From NCBI RefSeq assembly GCF_007655135.1, contig NC_045131.1:5890001-5954000 (forward strand): 64,000 nucleotides of DNA. The letters are read 5' to 3'. Within the stretch, counting starts at the first letter, position 1; the number at the start of each line of letters is the position of its first letter. A program made the translations under genes and the position numbers. The stretch comes from Punica granatum (taxonomy: Eukaryota; Streptophyta; Magnoliopsida; Myrtales; Lythraceae). The notes under the pieces are model-generated. The model had not been told where the DNA came from, searched no databases, and saw only the letters and a program-made list of their open reading frames with translations. Shown here one piece after another: positions 35,870-49,500 of this stretch.

Positions 35870-38800
35870 ATGATGATGGAGCTCTCAGATCACTGTAAGA
35901 TCACTCACAACAGTCCCGAAGACCCACCCACACCGTACTGTCACAGGAAGAGAAACAACAACAACGAGAAGGTCAAGAAGAGCAACCACCTATCCCCGAT
36001 ATCGTCGTTTTCGTTTGCTTCTTCGTCATCGTCATGCTTCTTCTGCACCATGGACGAGCCCGACCCGTCCCTCCGGAGAGCCGGACTTGCCAAGTGCTTC
36101 AAAGAGATCCCTCTCTCTGACGACCCCGACCATGTCCTCGTACTCAGCTTCCTCTGGAGCGCTGCCATGTCCCACCCCGATGGTCAGTCGAGTGCTCTAG
36201 ACTTCTTTTTTTCTCATCATTTCCTTGCCACTCATCCTTGGTCGAGCCTCCTCTAGGGTTAGATTTTGTCAATAGTAGTTTGATTCCCTTCTAATTTTGC
36301 TTACTAGCTGCTCCTCCATCGATAAATTTTGCGGGACACTTACCGACTCTACTTCGACGGAATTCCATTAGTAGTATTGACGTATACATTCTGTCGGTAA
36401 CTTATCATGTCCGTCTGACTTTCCTTTGCTACCGGTAGTGTACGGTTTTTGGGGTACATGCCTAACAATTTTTTTTTTTGAAACTGCAAATTTCAGATCC
36501 GGAGTTCCCCTCGCTCGGCCTTTTCGACTGCCTCGTGAAGCTCATCAGGCGAGGACTGACCGACGGCTCGTGGCTCCTCAAGGACCAGAACATCTACATC
36601 CCCTACTACGCGTCGCACGTACTCGGGTCGTACGCGATGAACAAGGCCCAGCTGGCCGAGAAGGTCATGAAGTCTGGTGCGGTTCAGCCGCTAGTGGAGA
36701 TGATGAGGGGGCGGCTCAGCTGGGTCGAGCAGCGAGTCGCCGTCCGCGTGCTGGGTCACTTGGCCAGCCACGACGCCAGCTTCCAAGCCATCACATCTCT
36801 TGAACTGCACATGTACTATAATATTTCTACTCGACCTTTTCTCTTTCCTTTTTCCGTCAGTAATACTGATGTTTTGGAAATTCCCAAACGAAAGTTTATT
36901 TGTTTGAAATGAACAATGATTCAATCCTTTTTAATCTAAAATAATATAGAAATTATATTCTCAATTACAATTTATGACATCGACATGTGATAGAATTTAG
37001 AATTGATCTATATATATATATATATATGTATGTATTATATATGTACGTATATTCTTGTTAGTGCGGGTGAAATTTGATTGGACCAAAGATAATTTTTATT
37101 TCTGACGGTAATTGTTGAATATGCCTTGCAGTGAGATTGTACAACTAGCCATGGGAATTGCCTCCAGATGCCTAGAAGTGATCTATAGTGAATTCATCTG
37201 CATTAATGAGTCCAAGAGATTGAAGTACCAATGCAACCTATTAACAAGAGGCCTCGGCGGGGCAGAAGTCGAGAACAGAAAGGCGGAGGAATGGGCAATG
37301 CAGCTTCAGTCATGGTCCCTCTACCTTCTCAACTGCTTCGCCAAAAAAGAGATTTGCCTCGATTTGATGTGCACTAATTATTTCTTGAAGGAGTTGTGCG
37401 CAATGTGGGGGGGACTGGCCCATAGTCCGCAATTGTCATGTGGGACTAGATTAATCCGGACGCTTTGTCGTACCAAATTCGGGAGGAAGAGAATCGCAGA
37501 CTCAAAGGAATTCATATACTTTCTCTGCAACCTGTCTAGGTCATCGGATGACTGCCAGGTCATCGCAATCGATGCCCTCCTGAATCTCCTTAGAGATCTG
37601 GATACCAGATACAAAATCATAGATATAGCGACGGTCTACCTAGTTGACTTGGTCGAGATGGAGGGCTTGGGGGATGTGATCACTCAAGTGCTGCTCCAGG
37701 ACTACCACATGGTCAGGTACGGAAATCTGAAGCTCGGGACCGAGGCGGCCCGCGGAGCGCTAGCTGAGGCGTGGGAGGTGAAGGTCGAGAGGAGGAAGGA
37801 GGAGAGACTCATGACCGAGGACGAGGTTACCAAGAGGAAATACATCGTGAGGTCGTTGAGAAAGGAGGCGAACCGTCACTTTCGGTCGGGAGAAATTGAA
37901 AAAGCGACGGAACATTACACCAAGGCGTTAGATCACTGTACGCTAAGGATGACGAGGGAGAGGGTCGTGATCTACAGCAACAGGGCGCAGTGTCATTTGG
38001 TGATGAGGCATGCTGAGTCAGCAATCAGGGATGCCACGAGGGCGGTGGCGTTATCCGGTGCGGCGGGAATGCATGGGAGGAGCCTGTGGAGGAGATCTCA
38101 GGCGTACGATATGGTGGGCCTCGAGAGGCAGAGCTTGATGGACTGCCTGATGTTCATCAATCAGAGGGTGAGGAGCGAGGGAGGTGAGGAGAAGATTCCG
38201 TACTACGCGGCTAGGATGCTGAACAAGCAGATGAACGCCACGTGGGTGTTCGCTCGGGCGAGAGCTAAGGCCGGAGTCAGCGAAAGTCAAGTTGACTTTG
38301 GTGCAAATAAGGCTAGAAATGGTACATTCTTGGACCTTTTAGTTTTTTCCATTCACTTTCCTTAAAAGCATATCTTACTTCCCACAAGGATTATTTGAAG
38401 CGATTTGAATTTGATACTCATTCTCATCAAATAAGATTTCGGATTCAAGTTTCTTAAATGAAGATTATCCTTAATTAGGAGAGATTTATTCCTCAATAAA
38501 TCGACTATATTCGACAATTTTAATATTTTTTCAAGAAAATGAAAACCTTGAAAAAATGCTTTAAAACAAACAAGACATCGAAGTTTGTGCAAAAATTTAA
38601 TTTCCGCGTTCGTAAAACTTGCTGCAAAAACTAATTTTGGGCTCTTTACTGTATAATTTTTTGAGCTCTGATGTATAGGGTTATTAATAATTATTCTTGA
38701 ATAAGTGTACATGTACATTCAAGTTTTTTAATCGATGGGAAAGTCTCGTCGCTTAACAAAAAAAAGGAAAAAGAAAAAAAAAACACTTGTTACTAACAGG

Positions 38801-38987
38801 CTTGTTTCTTACCTTATATGTTCTATCTTTAGGTACACCAAACAATCCAAAAGAAGGGATTTTCTCGACAGATAGGAGAAAGAGGAAAGCGGGAGGTGGT
38901 CGAAGGAGGACAAGACATGGAATCAGCATCAAGCTTTTACCAACAACGTTGCCAAATAATTCAAAAATCGTTGAGCAAGAACATTAA
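35870..38987 (+). CDS. ARM-repeat plus tetratricopeptide-repeat protein
   Basis: Plant protein with N-terminal armadillo-like helices and C-terminal TPRs; its function is unknown to me. Exons 35870-36182, 36497-36812, 37132-38321 and 38833-38987 join in frame to 657 residues. The start is the first of three consecutive ATGs. Exon 2 has ARM-like helices (DCLVKLIRRGL, KSGAVQPLVEMMRG, WVEQRVAVRVLGHLASHDAS). Exon 3 continues these (GTRLIRTLCRTKFGRKRI, VIAIDALLNLLRDLD), then a Lys/Glu/Arg-rich linker, then a TPR block (LRKEANRHFRSGEIEKATEH, YTKALDHC, YSNRAQCHLVM, RRSQAYDMVGLERQSLMDC). The last exon adds a basic tail (DRRKRKAGGGRRRTRHG) that resembles a nuclear localisation signal; this exon is the least certain. 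Intron 3 contains a SINE fragment. Confidence 0.85.
38400..38525 (+). mobile_element. SINE-like fragment in intron 3 of the ARM/TPR gene
   Basis: GATTTCGGATTCAAGTTTCTT (B-box-like), then GAGAGATTTATTCCTCAATA and AATCGACTATATTCGAC. The order matches the 23275-23450 family. The tail is degraded. Confidence 0.45.
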
Positions 38988-40520
38988 TGTGAGGACCAAT
39001 CGAACTTTCGAATGTGGATATGACTCTGTTAGAAGTATACATAATTAGTGCAGATACCTTGCATTGGATATGTTTGAGCCGACCATGTTCACATCATGTG
39101 AGAGACGTACAATTGAAAAGAAATTGAATATATCATTTCGCACTGCTTTTTCACCGGCGTTAGAGGTCGCGGTTCGAGTATCGGCGAGATTAGTATCGCG
39201 TGCATGAGATACGGCCCGGATGCTCAAATCGAGGTACTACAGCAAAGAGCAAATTCAAAAGGTAAAGGCGGCCAATTATTATGCATATGGAAACTAACGA
39301 GAAAAAAAAGTGATTAATGGAAGAGACAGCTCCACAATTAGTCAAATTACTGTCTTATTCTCCCAACTTGGACAGAGAAAGACAAGAGATTAATGTTTGT
39401 TTAATCTTAAGTGGCCTTTGCTTCGAATTGTCTCTCAACTGTTCCATTTCGTGCCAAATCAAATGCGAACAAATATCGAGACCTTTTGAGATCTATACAG
39501 TGCAATGCCAAAGGTCTTCCCAAATCTTACCAAATTAATATATTAATCATGGAACAAAGTTGGATTTCGTAAAATGTCCATTATACCTAACCCACACTCA
39601 TTCCGTCGTGACGCGACGGACATTGACATGAAAGGCATCGTGCCGTTAATATCAATAGTGTATTTCACAATATACTTAACTAAAACTGAAACCACGTAAT
39701 TGCAATCTTCTATTGTAAAGATAAAAAGAACCTCTAACAACTTTAATGATATTAAAATCAATTAATTTCTTTTTCCTGTACTCACAAGTATTTTGCTTCA
39801 TCTTTTTTTTTTCCCTCACGAAACGGTTATAGCCTAATACAAGAATAATGAAAGCTAATTAAAGGGACATAAAAGTCCCAACAATCAAGGAAATATATTC
39901 TCTCATTTTGCTTCATCCTTCGCATTTATTTATCTATCTATAATATATAAACCATAAATGTCGAAACATGAAATATATTTGGGATTTAATACGTCATTAT
40001 ATAAAAGAAGATGAAATTACATCACACCTGAGAAAACTGGAAATAAATACTGTACCAATTTTTCCTTATTGAGTACAAAACACATTTTCAAATGTTACAT
40101 CATAGTACATCGGTACAAGTCGGTTGTACGAAAATTCACGGTACAACAATCCCTGCCGCTGCAAGTCCATGGCCCAGAGCTGCTCTCTTCGAGTTTTCTA
40201 CCAATTTAAGCGGCCCCGATATAGGGCTTCTCTGCTTCTCAGCTTCATACTCTTGACACATGAGAAGCCGGGCATTAAAAAGTGATAAACTTTTCAGCCT
40301 AACAGACATTGTTTTTGCTTCGAAGAATTGGATTGTGAATGTTCTATCTTTGTCTTACGGTTGCAAATTCCATTTTCTTCAATTTCCTTCATATGAAAGG
40401 TGAATCATAGTAGAGGTTTCTCTGGCACTAGGAGAAAGGACAGATCATGAAGTTAAAGCAATCATTTTTCTTGAATTACTCATGTAGTTTATGAACTCTT
40501 ACCTGAGAGGAAGAAAGAAT
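38988..40520. other. Intergenic between the convergent ARM/TPR and SRFR1 genes
   Basis: The two genes converge, so both 3' UTRs lie here. No conserved reading frame is seen. GGTTCGAGTATCGG near 39172 looks like an isolated Pol III B box but has no supporting structure. Confidence 0.5.
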
Positions 40521-43500
40521 TTAAGCCGTTTGATCATCACAATGGCTCAGAGCAGCAACAACCGATGCCGTTGTAGAGAGAGTTGACATAACGTCAGGAT
40601 ACTCTTTCCAGGAAGTGGACACGTTGAGAGAAGGATATAACCAGCTCTTAACAGAATCTGTGAAAGAGTTCGGGTGGAAATTGAGGATGGCCTCCCAGTC
40701 CACCTGTAAGCCCTTGGGGATGCTGCCAGTGAACTCCATATTGGCAGCAAGAAGAAGGCCTAGCAGGACAACAAACCCGACAGCAGCTGTTCCTCTCGAC
40801 AGCGGCATAAAGTTATACCTGCATAACCAATTCAAATCTCTTGTTTAGAAAAACTCTTGAGAATCTTTAGATTGATCAATCCAGAGAACTGAGCAGATTT
40901 CGTTACCAATAATAAGTAATCCTCAAGATAGCATCTCTCATTTTCTCCAGCACACCGAAATCAGTAGAGCCATAGTTTTCACCGCAGAAGGTGTTGCAGA
41001 GATTCTGTAAGAGATAAAAGGATTTAGAGGGACCACAAATCACTAAATGAACTCAGGTCGGACAAAGATAACATGTTCATTTTGCATGTTAGTTGAAGCC
41101 AGCAATTCAAAATCCACACTGAGATACTTCTTCCTTTCCTATTTTTGTAAGTGGCCTCATGAAGGGCTACAGGTGGTGAAGGTATTTCGAACCAACGATT
41201 TCATGGACTATCCAATATGCGTAAGTACATACAATCCATTTGCACTAACCCAAAGGGTTAACAAATACTTCATATGATGCAAACTGCCCGTGTTACTATA
41301 TTATTATTATAGGAAATAAACTGACCGTTAGTAAAGGAGATTGTGATAACTATAACATACCTCCCATGCAGCTTGCATTTCTTCATCAAAGTCCTCCCAC
41401 CTAGCAGGAGTGCATGGGGTTCGGATTGCAAAGTCATATCCATGCTCCCTGAAAGTAATTATATACATTAAAGAAAAAATTCATTAAGGTACTTTATGTT
41501 GAAGAAAGAGTTGTGAATAAAGCTTTTGATCAGATAGACTTGCATTTTCACTACAGTGATCCTCGTCCCTTCAAGTTGTTTCCTGATGAGAAGAATGAAG
41601 TGGGGTTAATTTTTTGATAATTTCAGATGTCTAGAGAGAGGACACTCAATTCTTCTATCAAGAGACGCACCCCTCGAGTGCAGTGCTGTTGCACCCTGTA
41701 GCCAACCAGAAGTCCTCACCAACAGCTTTGTAAAGATCCGAGCAGGATTTAGCATTCATTATCTGCACATGTTATAGATCATTTCACATCAGTAAACTAT
41801 TACTGCTTCAGATATGTTCAAAGTCACATACTACTGGTTACTCAGGAACCGGCATAATGGAATTTACTGTTTTTCATACTGTTTTCTAAAATCTTAAAAC
41901 CGATGAAAATAAATAATCTATCTAATTATCGAAGCTTTAAAAGGCCCACTGACAAAATCAACCAACAACTACAGGAACATCTTTTGTATGGTGCAGAATG
42001 CAGAATCATTTGATGGCAAGTAAAGAACAACATTTGCCATAGAAAACTTACTTCCTCCAATTTGCCGTCTTTGGACAGGTCAATAATGCCATCTGTTTTG
42101 CTGCGCACATAAGCCTTTTCCTTTATGATCGTCTTTGCAACATCTAATGTTCTGCAGCAGTGAATTTTTATGAGCTTCTTTTAAATATACAGAGATTCGG
42201 GGAAAAAAGGAAAAAATGACAGGCCTTTCTTTACCTCTCATAATTAGGGTAGTAGCGAACAACTTTCGCTTGTCCAAGGATCATCGGAGTGTGAGACCCA
42301 AAGCCAGCATTGAACTCCTCACTGCATTGCAGCGCAGCCAAAAATAATGAACCGGAAAATAAAGAAAGTTCAAGGGAGAAATTCTCATATTGTTGAGATC
42401 AAGGAAAAAGAATAACATCAAACTGTCTAATTTTAGGGCTGGCAAGCAGAACCTATGGACGACAATAAAGATAGGAGCACATGCTGGGCAGGTGGCAGAG
42501 AAACCTCTACTAAGCTGAGTACCCTTATAACTAAAGCCCTATACCTAGCCCGTGCTGCAAATAACTAATTCTAATATCATCATGTAAATCTTCTATCACT
42601 CGACCAATAAAAAATCTTCTATCAGACTCACCAAAAGTGTGAAATAAAAAATTGAAAATTAATCAAGTTTTTTTCATTTACAGTTGAGTTGACATTTTCA
42701 TCTTCACGGTTTAAAAGAAACTAACAGTTCATCTCAGTATTGCCTATTCATATCCTATTTGGGAATTGACATGTTGCCAATATTTATAGCCCATATTAAC
42801 ATACAGTGCCCAATCATGGCCATTAGAATCATGCAAATATTCCATGAAAAGCATGAAGCCTAAATATTTTGCCAGATAATCGGGAATCGGAAACCGTACA
42901 GCAAGCATTCCAAGGACCATTACATTCAAGAGCATGGTGGACGGAAGAAAATATGCTAACTGAAGGCAAAGCCTTTGATATGTCTTCTATCACGAGGGCA
43001 TAAATTCAATAATGAGATACCTTAACTTGTTAACCCAAACAACAGGGTCACAAGGTTCTGAGATCTGACGCCACTTAACAGCCACCGAATAAATATCTTG
43101 CCATGATATCCTACCACGGCCTGATAATCTATCTTCAGCAATTATATATGAAGCTGAAGTTTCTGAAGAGCTACTTGTGCTGCAGCCGGCACCGCCTCTG
43201 TTCTGGCTGGGCAGATTGATTCTATCCCTTCTCCTTGCTCTCTTGCCAGATTTCAGAGTGCCCTTCTTAGCATTTCTCCATTCCGCTTGCAGAGAGCGCC
43301 AAACTTTTGAAACCTTTTGGGCGATTTCTATAGCAGCTAATCCTGCCATGCGATGCTATCACATCACAGAAAGTGCATATAATCAGTTCTACTACAACTC
43401 AGTTTACTATGACTGAAATTGCAACCTCCTTCAGAAAATTCATAAAAGTGGTAACTAGTATGCTACATGTACAGTGAAATAAGCCTGCTGTAATTGGAGC

Positions 43501-46500
43501 TTATTTATCCTGAGAAAAAACTCGCAACTTACATGACAATTATAACCTGCTTTAAGACTACATATCAGACACAATCAGTTTTAGGGAAAATTTCTAACTG
43601 GCCAGTTCACAAGTAGTTTGCTCGTGTGTAATGTCTAAAGAATGGTCCATAGATTCTTCCAGTGACAGCAACTGATAATATACATATCTTGAACAGGGCT
43701 GTCAGCTTTCATGCAAATTACTAAATACAGAATCTAGACTTAAGGAAATGCACAATGCCGTAAAAACCTTCCAAAAATAACAAATAAATTGAAGAGAGAC
43801 CCAATTTCGAATTCAGTTTCTAAAGAGAAAACATCTGTTATATCCACCTAATATTATGAAGTGGTATGTGATTGTTGTGTGAAGCTCATGAAGTCCTGGA
43901 AGTAAATTGGTAAAACAATTTCAGTTTGTATGCAGATTTAAGGGCTCCCCTGTTCCATGATTAATGCGACAAAACTAAGATGAGCTCCAGAGACCGCATT
44001 CAGCATCATTTAGACAAATTTTTAAAAGTGAACTGAATTTCCACAATGCTTCACCCAACATGAGCTGGTGAACAACAATGCTCGGTATTCATAAGGTTAA
44101 TGGAAGTAGGTAGTTCAACAAAGCCAGAATGGTGATAAAGCATCAAAGAGGATATTAATAGTAGCTCAGAATAATAATTATCATATAATCACCTGACGTC
44201 TATTGGGTAAGAAGCCAGGACAGTCATATTGAATTTTCTTCCCAATTGAATCAGCTGCCAGCAGAAGAGCTGCCTTTTGCTTCGTGACAACAAAATCTTG
44301 CTTTTTGAGCTTCCCTTTTCTCATAGAGTCACGTAATGGAGGTTGACGGTAAACCTTCTCACAGACGTTCTTGGGGTGCAACCTCTTGCACCAGTACTCC
44401 TAAAATCCCAGAATAAACCAACATTGAACAGTGGATCAAAAGAATAAAATAAAGACCCAAGTTCTGCAACAGAACGGCATTTAATTTTATGAGATAGCTT
44501 CTTCTTGGTGAAAGATTTATCGAGGGAATCCTACTAGAGATGTGCATTACCGGATCTGGTTCAGCACATCTTCAAACTTACATCTAACAAAGCAATAATA
44601 TCTCCTTTCTGCAGAGCAGGAACTGACGACACAGAAAGAGCATTAAAGCACTTGCCAAAAATTGCTGCTGACAGGTATTAATCTAACGGTATTACAAGGG
44701 TTGTTGAAAGGAAAATCTATAATTCATTGCACGTGATGCTCTCTACCAGAGGAAATTTGCAAAATTTGTTCTGGAGAACCCATCATACTACATGTCTCCA
44801 AAACTATTACATTGGCTCAAACAACTCAAGAATCACCCAGGTACGAGGATCTATAGCATGCAAGCAAAACTGGAGCATTAACTGAAAGAAATATTAAGCA
44901 TATCGAATTTTACCTTGAAAAGAGGATCAATATCTCCATCAAGGTCAAACCAGCAGAATTCAGTATTGCCTTTTGAAGCAGTATATAAAGCTATCTCCTT
45001 CTGCAAAAGAGGGTAAACACTGAGCACTGTCTGATATAAATACAAATAAAAAAACTATGCAGTGATATAACTATGCATCTAAAATTGGTGAATCACATAC
45101 CTCTTCACGAATTTGATATAACTATGCATCAAAATTACCTGATAGAAGGCCAGACACTGAAGCACAAACTTCTCCATTGAATCTAGTTCTAGGTCAAGTG
45201 CAGCATCATAGTCCTTAACCTATAGAGGCAAAAAAAAAAAAATGACAGAGTCATAAAGGAATCAAATAATTAACAGGAGAAGACGCCAACAAGCATCTGT
45301 TTTATCCAGCATTAATATTGCAAAATTCATATTACCGCAGCCACATAATCTCCAACAGCATGGTAGCAGGAACCTCTTAAATACAAGCACTCGATGTTTG
45401 AGCTCTCAATGCTCAACCCTGTTGAGAGTTCCTTAATAGCCTTCCTGCAACGATAAACAAATTCAATGGAAAATATTTCAAAGCTAAAAAAAAAAAAAAA
45501 AGCCAACAGATTATAAACAAAAGGATAAGATAACATGGGCAAAGATAACATTTAAAAAGACAATGTGTGGAAAGACAATAAAATGGTGCAAAATATTTTG
45601 CTGACTACTCGTAAAAATGCTTCTGGGATATGATAAGTCTTTGTCTTAATCTACTAGTTCCTGATTAATCCCGTCCTTATTTCCAACATAAGATGTGACA
45701 GAAGCAGCAAGTTAAGGAGCTCACTCGAAGTGATACTCTAGAGATAGAAATGTCACATACCTGTGCTCTCCCATTCCATGTAGAAGTAGGCCATATAAAT
45801 GATAAACTTTCGCAAACCTATATTTAAGTGTAAATTCATAACGCTGTCAGAGAGAGGGTATTGCCGCCAAAGGAATGAGGGTCTAACAAATTGGTACTAA
45901 ATTACGAAAAATAACACAATTGAATGTAGAGCACTTACATTTTATCAACATGCAGAATTCGTTGAATGCACTCCAAAGATTTCAGAGGCTTTGCTAATTC
46001 ATGATAAAACTAACAAAAAAAAAACCTTCAATCTCAGTATATGTCTTCCTAGTCACATGATGGCTCCAACCAGCACAGTTTCTTATCAGTACCTGGGTTA
46101 GATGAGCCCATGCCTCAAGGAAGTTTTGATCAAGTTGTATAGCTTTCATGTGAGCTTCTTCAGCCCTTCTATATTCCCCAATTGACGACAAAGCCAAACC
46201 CTGTCAAATTTGCACAATCAACCACAAGGAGATATTTACTTATCCTAACACAAAACTAGAAATCTAAACTGAGTATGTGTATTCAAAGACACATACTTAT
46301 CCAAGTGGACTAAGAACTACTGAAAAAGGGACAAACCAAGTATGTGTATGCAGATTTGTTGTCCTTGTCAAGCTGGATACAGGTTGATAAATCCTCAACA
46401 GCAGCATCAAAATCTTTGAACTTGAAATTTATAATTCCTGCAATGGTAAAAATCCTTTTGCTAATTACAAAAAATGATAAGTAACATTATGTTCTTTTAA

Positions 46501-49500
46501 TTGCAAACATTCACATTTATCTCCTTTTTATATTCAGCAGTCTCTATTCTGGTAACTCTCCATAAGAACCAATTTTGCAGAATTAAGAACAGAATTTGAG
46601 AACTATACAATCCAACAGTCAAATAATGATTGTTGATGCACATTGAGTTATGCCAGAATCAAAGCAAGAGCAGTATTAAACAAATAATTATAAGTCTAGA
46701 GTATTATACCTCTTTCATGTAAGATATCTCCCGAGTTTGGCTCAAATTCTAATGCTCTTGTCAAGTCGGTGATAGCCTGTCAACACGAAAAAATAGAGCG
46801 ACGTTAAGGCAAGCGCAGATCTCTCCATGCAAGGACAAGCACTATAACTTTTCATAAATTTCATCATCACCAATTCAGCAGTGAGATCTTCCCAGGTATT
46901 TAAAAGCAAAAGAACAAAAAAAAAAGTGTAAATTCATCGGATTACCATAGTTACTGCTCGAGAGAGAAAGAACCCAAACTCTTTCTGCCATCATAAAGTT
47001 GCTTATAATCAAGGCATTACGTATCCATACTCACCTCGGCAGATGACCCTAAAGCGGCTCTGGCTTGGCCTCTTCGCTTCCATGCCTCACCAGCAGATGG
47101 GTTTGCTTGTATAGCCTAGCCATAAAAAGAAATGATATTGAGAAGTCCTTGGGATAAATATTTCACCTACCAAATAGATGAAGAGTACCTTCGAAAAATC
47201 CGAAATGGCTGCATCAAGTTCCCGCTGGAATGCATATGCAGTCCCTCTTCCTATCAAAGCCTCAGGGTAAGTAGGATCCTCTCTCAATATCTGCTTGGCA
47301 TTATCAAGAGCAAGGTGAGTTTAAAAAATTTAGTGACTCTAAGAATCTTATGAGAAGCCTAAATAATTACATCAACATGAGCGTAATAAAAGAAAAATGC
47401 TAGCAGCTTCAAAGAAAGGCAAACATATCTTGTAATTCACTGTATGCAGCTCACAAGATCCAGGAAGAATATGATAGCAGTTCTCAGTAATGTTAAGTTA
47501 CCTGATCAAAGATGGATACAGCATGGGCATATTTTCCCTCATTAACCTGCATAATTATTTGTTCGTACTGTTAAACAAACTTGGAAAATTCTACAATAAA
47601 TACTATCCAATAATTATGAAATCGTACCTCCGCTATGCCTCTTGATAACCGAAAATCTACACTTATTGATCTGTTCTTTGATATCCTAGTGACACAGAAC
47701 TTCTTATTTTTCTTGGCTTTATCAACTATGTCACTTTGAGTGACGGATTTTTCCACCGACTTCGAACTAACATCAGTCACGTCGGATGAGCTGCTTGATG
47801 ATCCACTGCAAGATAAGGATAACTCCCCTGATATGGCGTCATTACTGACTGTATCAATAACACCAAGATTTCCATTTCTGCTGGAGTTATGCTTTTCGCT
47901 AACCCTGCCTTCATCAGTAAATCCGTTGCACGTCTCAAGATTATGATTGCTCTCATCCGATGTACCATTTGACTTGCTGTAACTTTTCAGCTTGTCACTT
48001 AAATTATGCTCGTTAGACTGACTTTTGCTCGATTCATCATCAACTTGAGATATCAACTCCGGAGGAGAAAGAGATGGCATGGATTCCACATCTTTCTCAA
48101 AACCGTTAATCTGATCTTGCTTTGCTGAACTCAGAAGCTCTTCCAGCTCCAATAATAGCTTCAGATCAGCAGACTGACTCAAAGCATGTTCATATCCTTT
48201 CTTCCATGCCAATACCGCATCCACCTTCCTCCCCAAAGCAGATAATGCCCGACCTAGACTAAAAGAAAAAGGTTAATTGACTAAGACTATTTCATACAAA
48301 AGGAGACAAAAAAGTTACCACGCTACAGATTTAAAATATAAATAGAAAAATTAAAACTACACTACAAATGTAAAGGAAGCCTAATTATCCCACTTTTGAA
48401 GTCCTTTGTTGCCCTTTACAACTTGAAGAGGATAACAGAAGACCTATTAAACAAGGGAAAGAGAGATTTGGGTAGAAGGACAGAAATGCAGACCTACTGT
48501 CAAGGCAAACATATAAAGAGCATGCATCACTGTCTACACTTTTATTTAGTAGTAGGAAGGCTCTCAATTAGCTTTTGAACTAAACATAAACAGAACTAAT
48601 CGTGCAATCGAGGGTAAACAGTTAAGTCCTTTAACAACATAACTAACTGCCTGCACACTATTTGCTCAAACATGATCCATGGAATCTGCCCCTCCCCGTG
48701 ATACCTGTAACTGCAGTTCCACTGACATTTGCATAAAATTCAGGGCTCTGTCAACTTCGGTTTTTTTTTTTTTATTGTGAGGGATCCGGCCATTACAAAC
48801 TAAAGAAAATACGGACGATGCTAGCATTATTATTATCACAAAAAGATCGAGCTAAACACTTCGAATTGCTACCTCATTGTTATAAAAAAAATCAGCAACC
48901 CTTATTCTTATACATTCTTTTCATGAAACAAATTTCCTTCAAGTAAGAATTCTGTCACATCCGCAGTGGGAGTTTGACAATTTCTCCCTCTCTTGTGACC
49001 ATTCCGAGGCATAGATTACTTACTTCATGACCATCTAGATTACTCTTGTAGGCAACAACAAAGGCAATTTATTGGTTTTCACTTATTCTCTCCATGATAT
49101 ATTGACATCATTTTGCTTCTCAGATTTTTCTTTTAATCAATAACTAATCCATCTCAACTGTCATTTTTTCTTTTCATCTCCATTCTTCTGTGGCATAGTT
49201 AATCCAGAGTTGCAACACATGGTAAGAGCAATGACAAATGCTCTTTGCAGTAAATGCTAATTCATATGTGAGAAAGCAATTAAGCAAGTGTCTCACCAAC
49301 AAACAGAAGCTATTAAGCTGTTAATAGTAAATATAAAACTTCATAATAATAAAATCCCAACCATTTCAGTATCAAAGAAAGCTAGACTGCATCAAGAAGG
49401 AAATCCACATGAACATTTATATCCTTAAACAGTTTACAAACTCTCTCAATGTGGCAAACAGAAAGCAAAATTTCGATTGGTCTTCACAAAAATTAAGAAT

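Noticed and set aside
39150..39200. tRNA gene suggested by GGTTCGAGTATCGG
   Set aside because: No acceptor stem, anticodon arm or A box at the right distance could be found.
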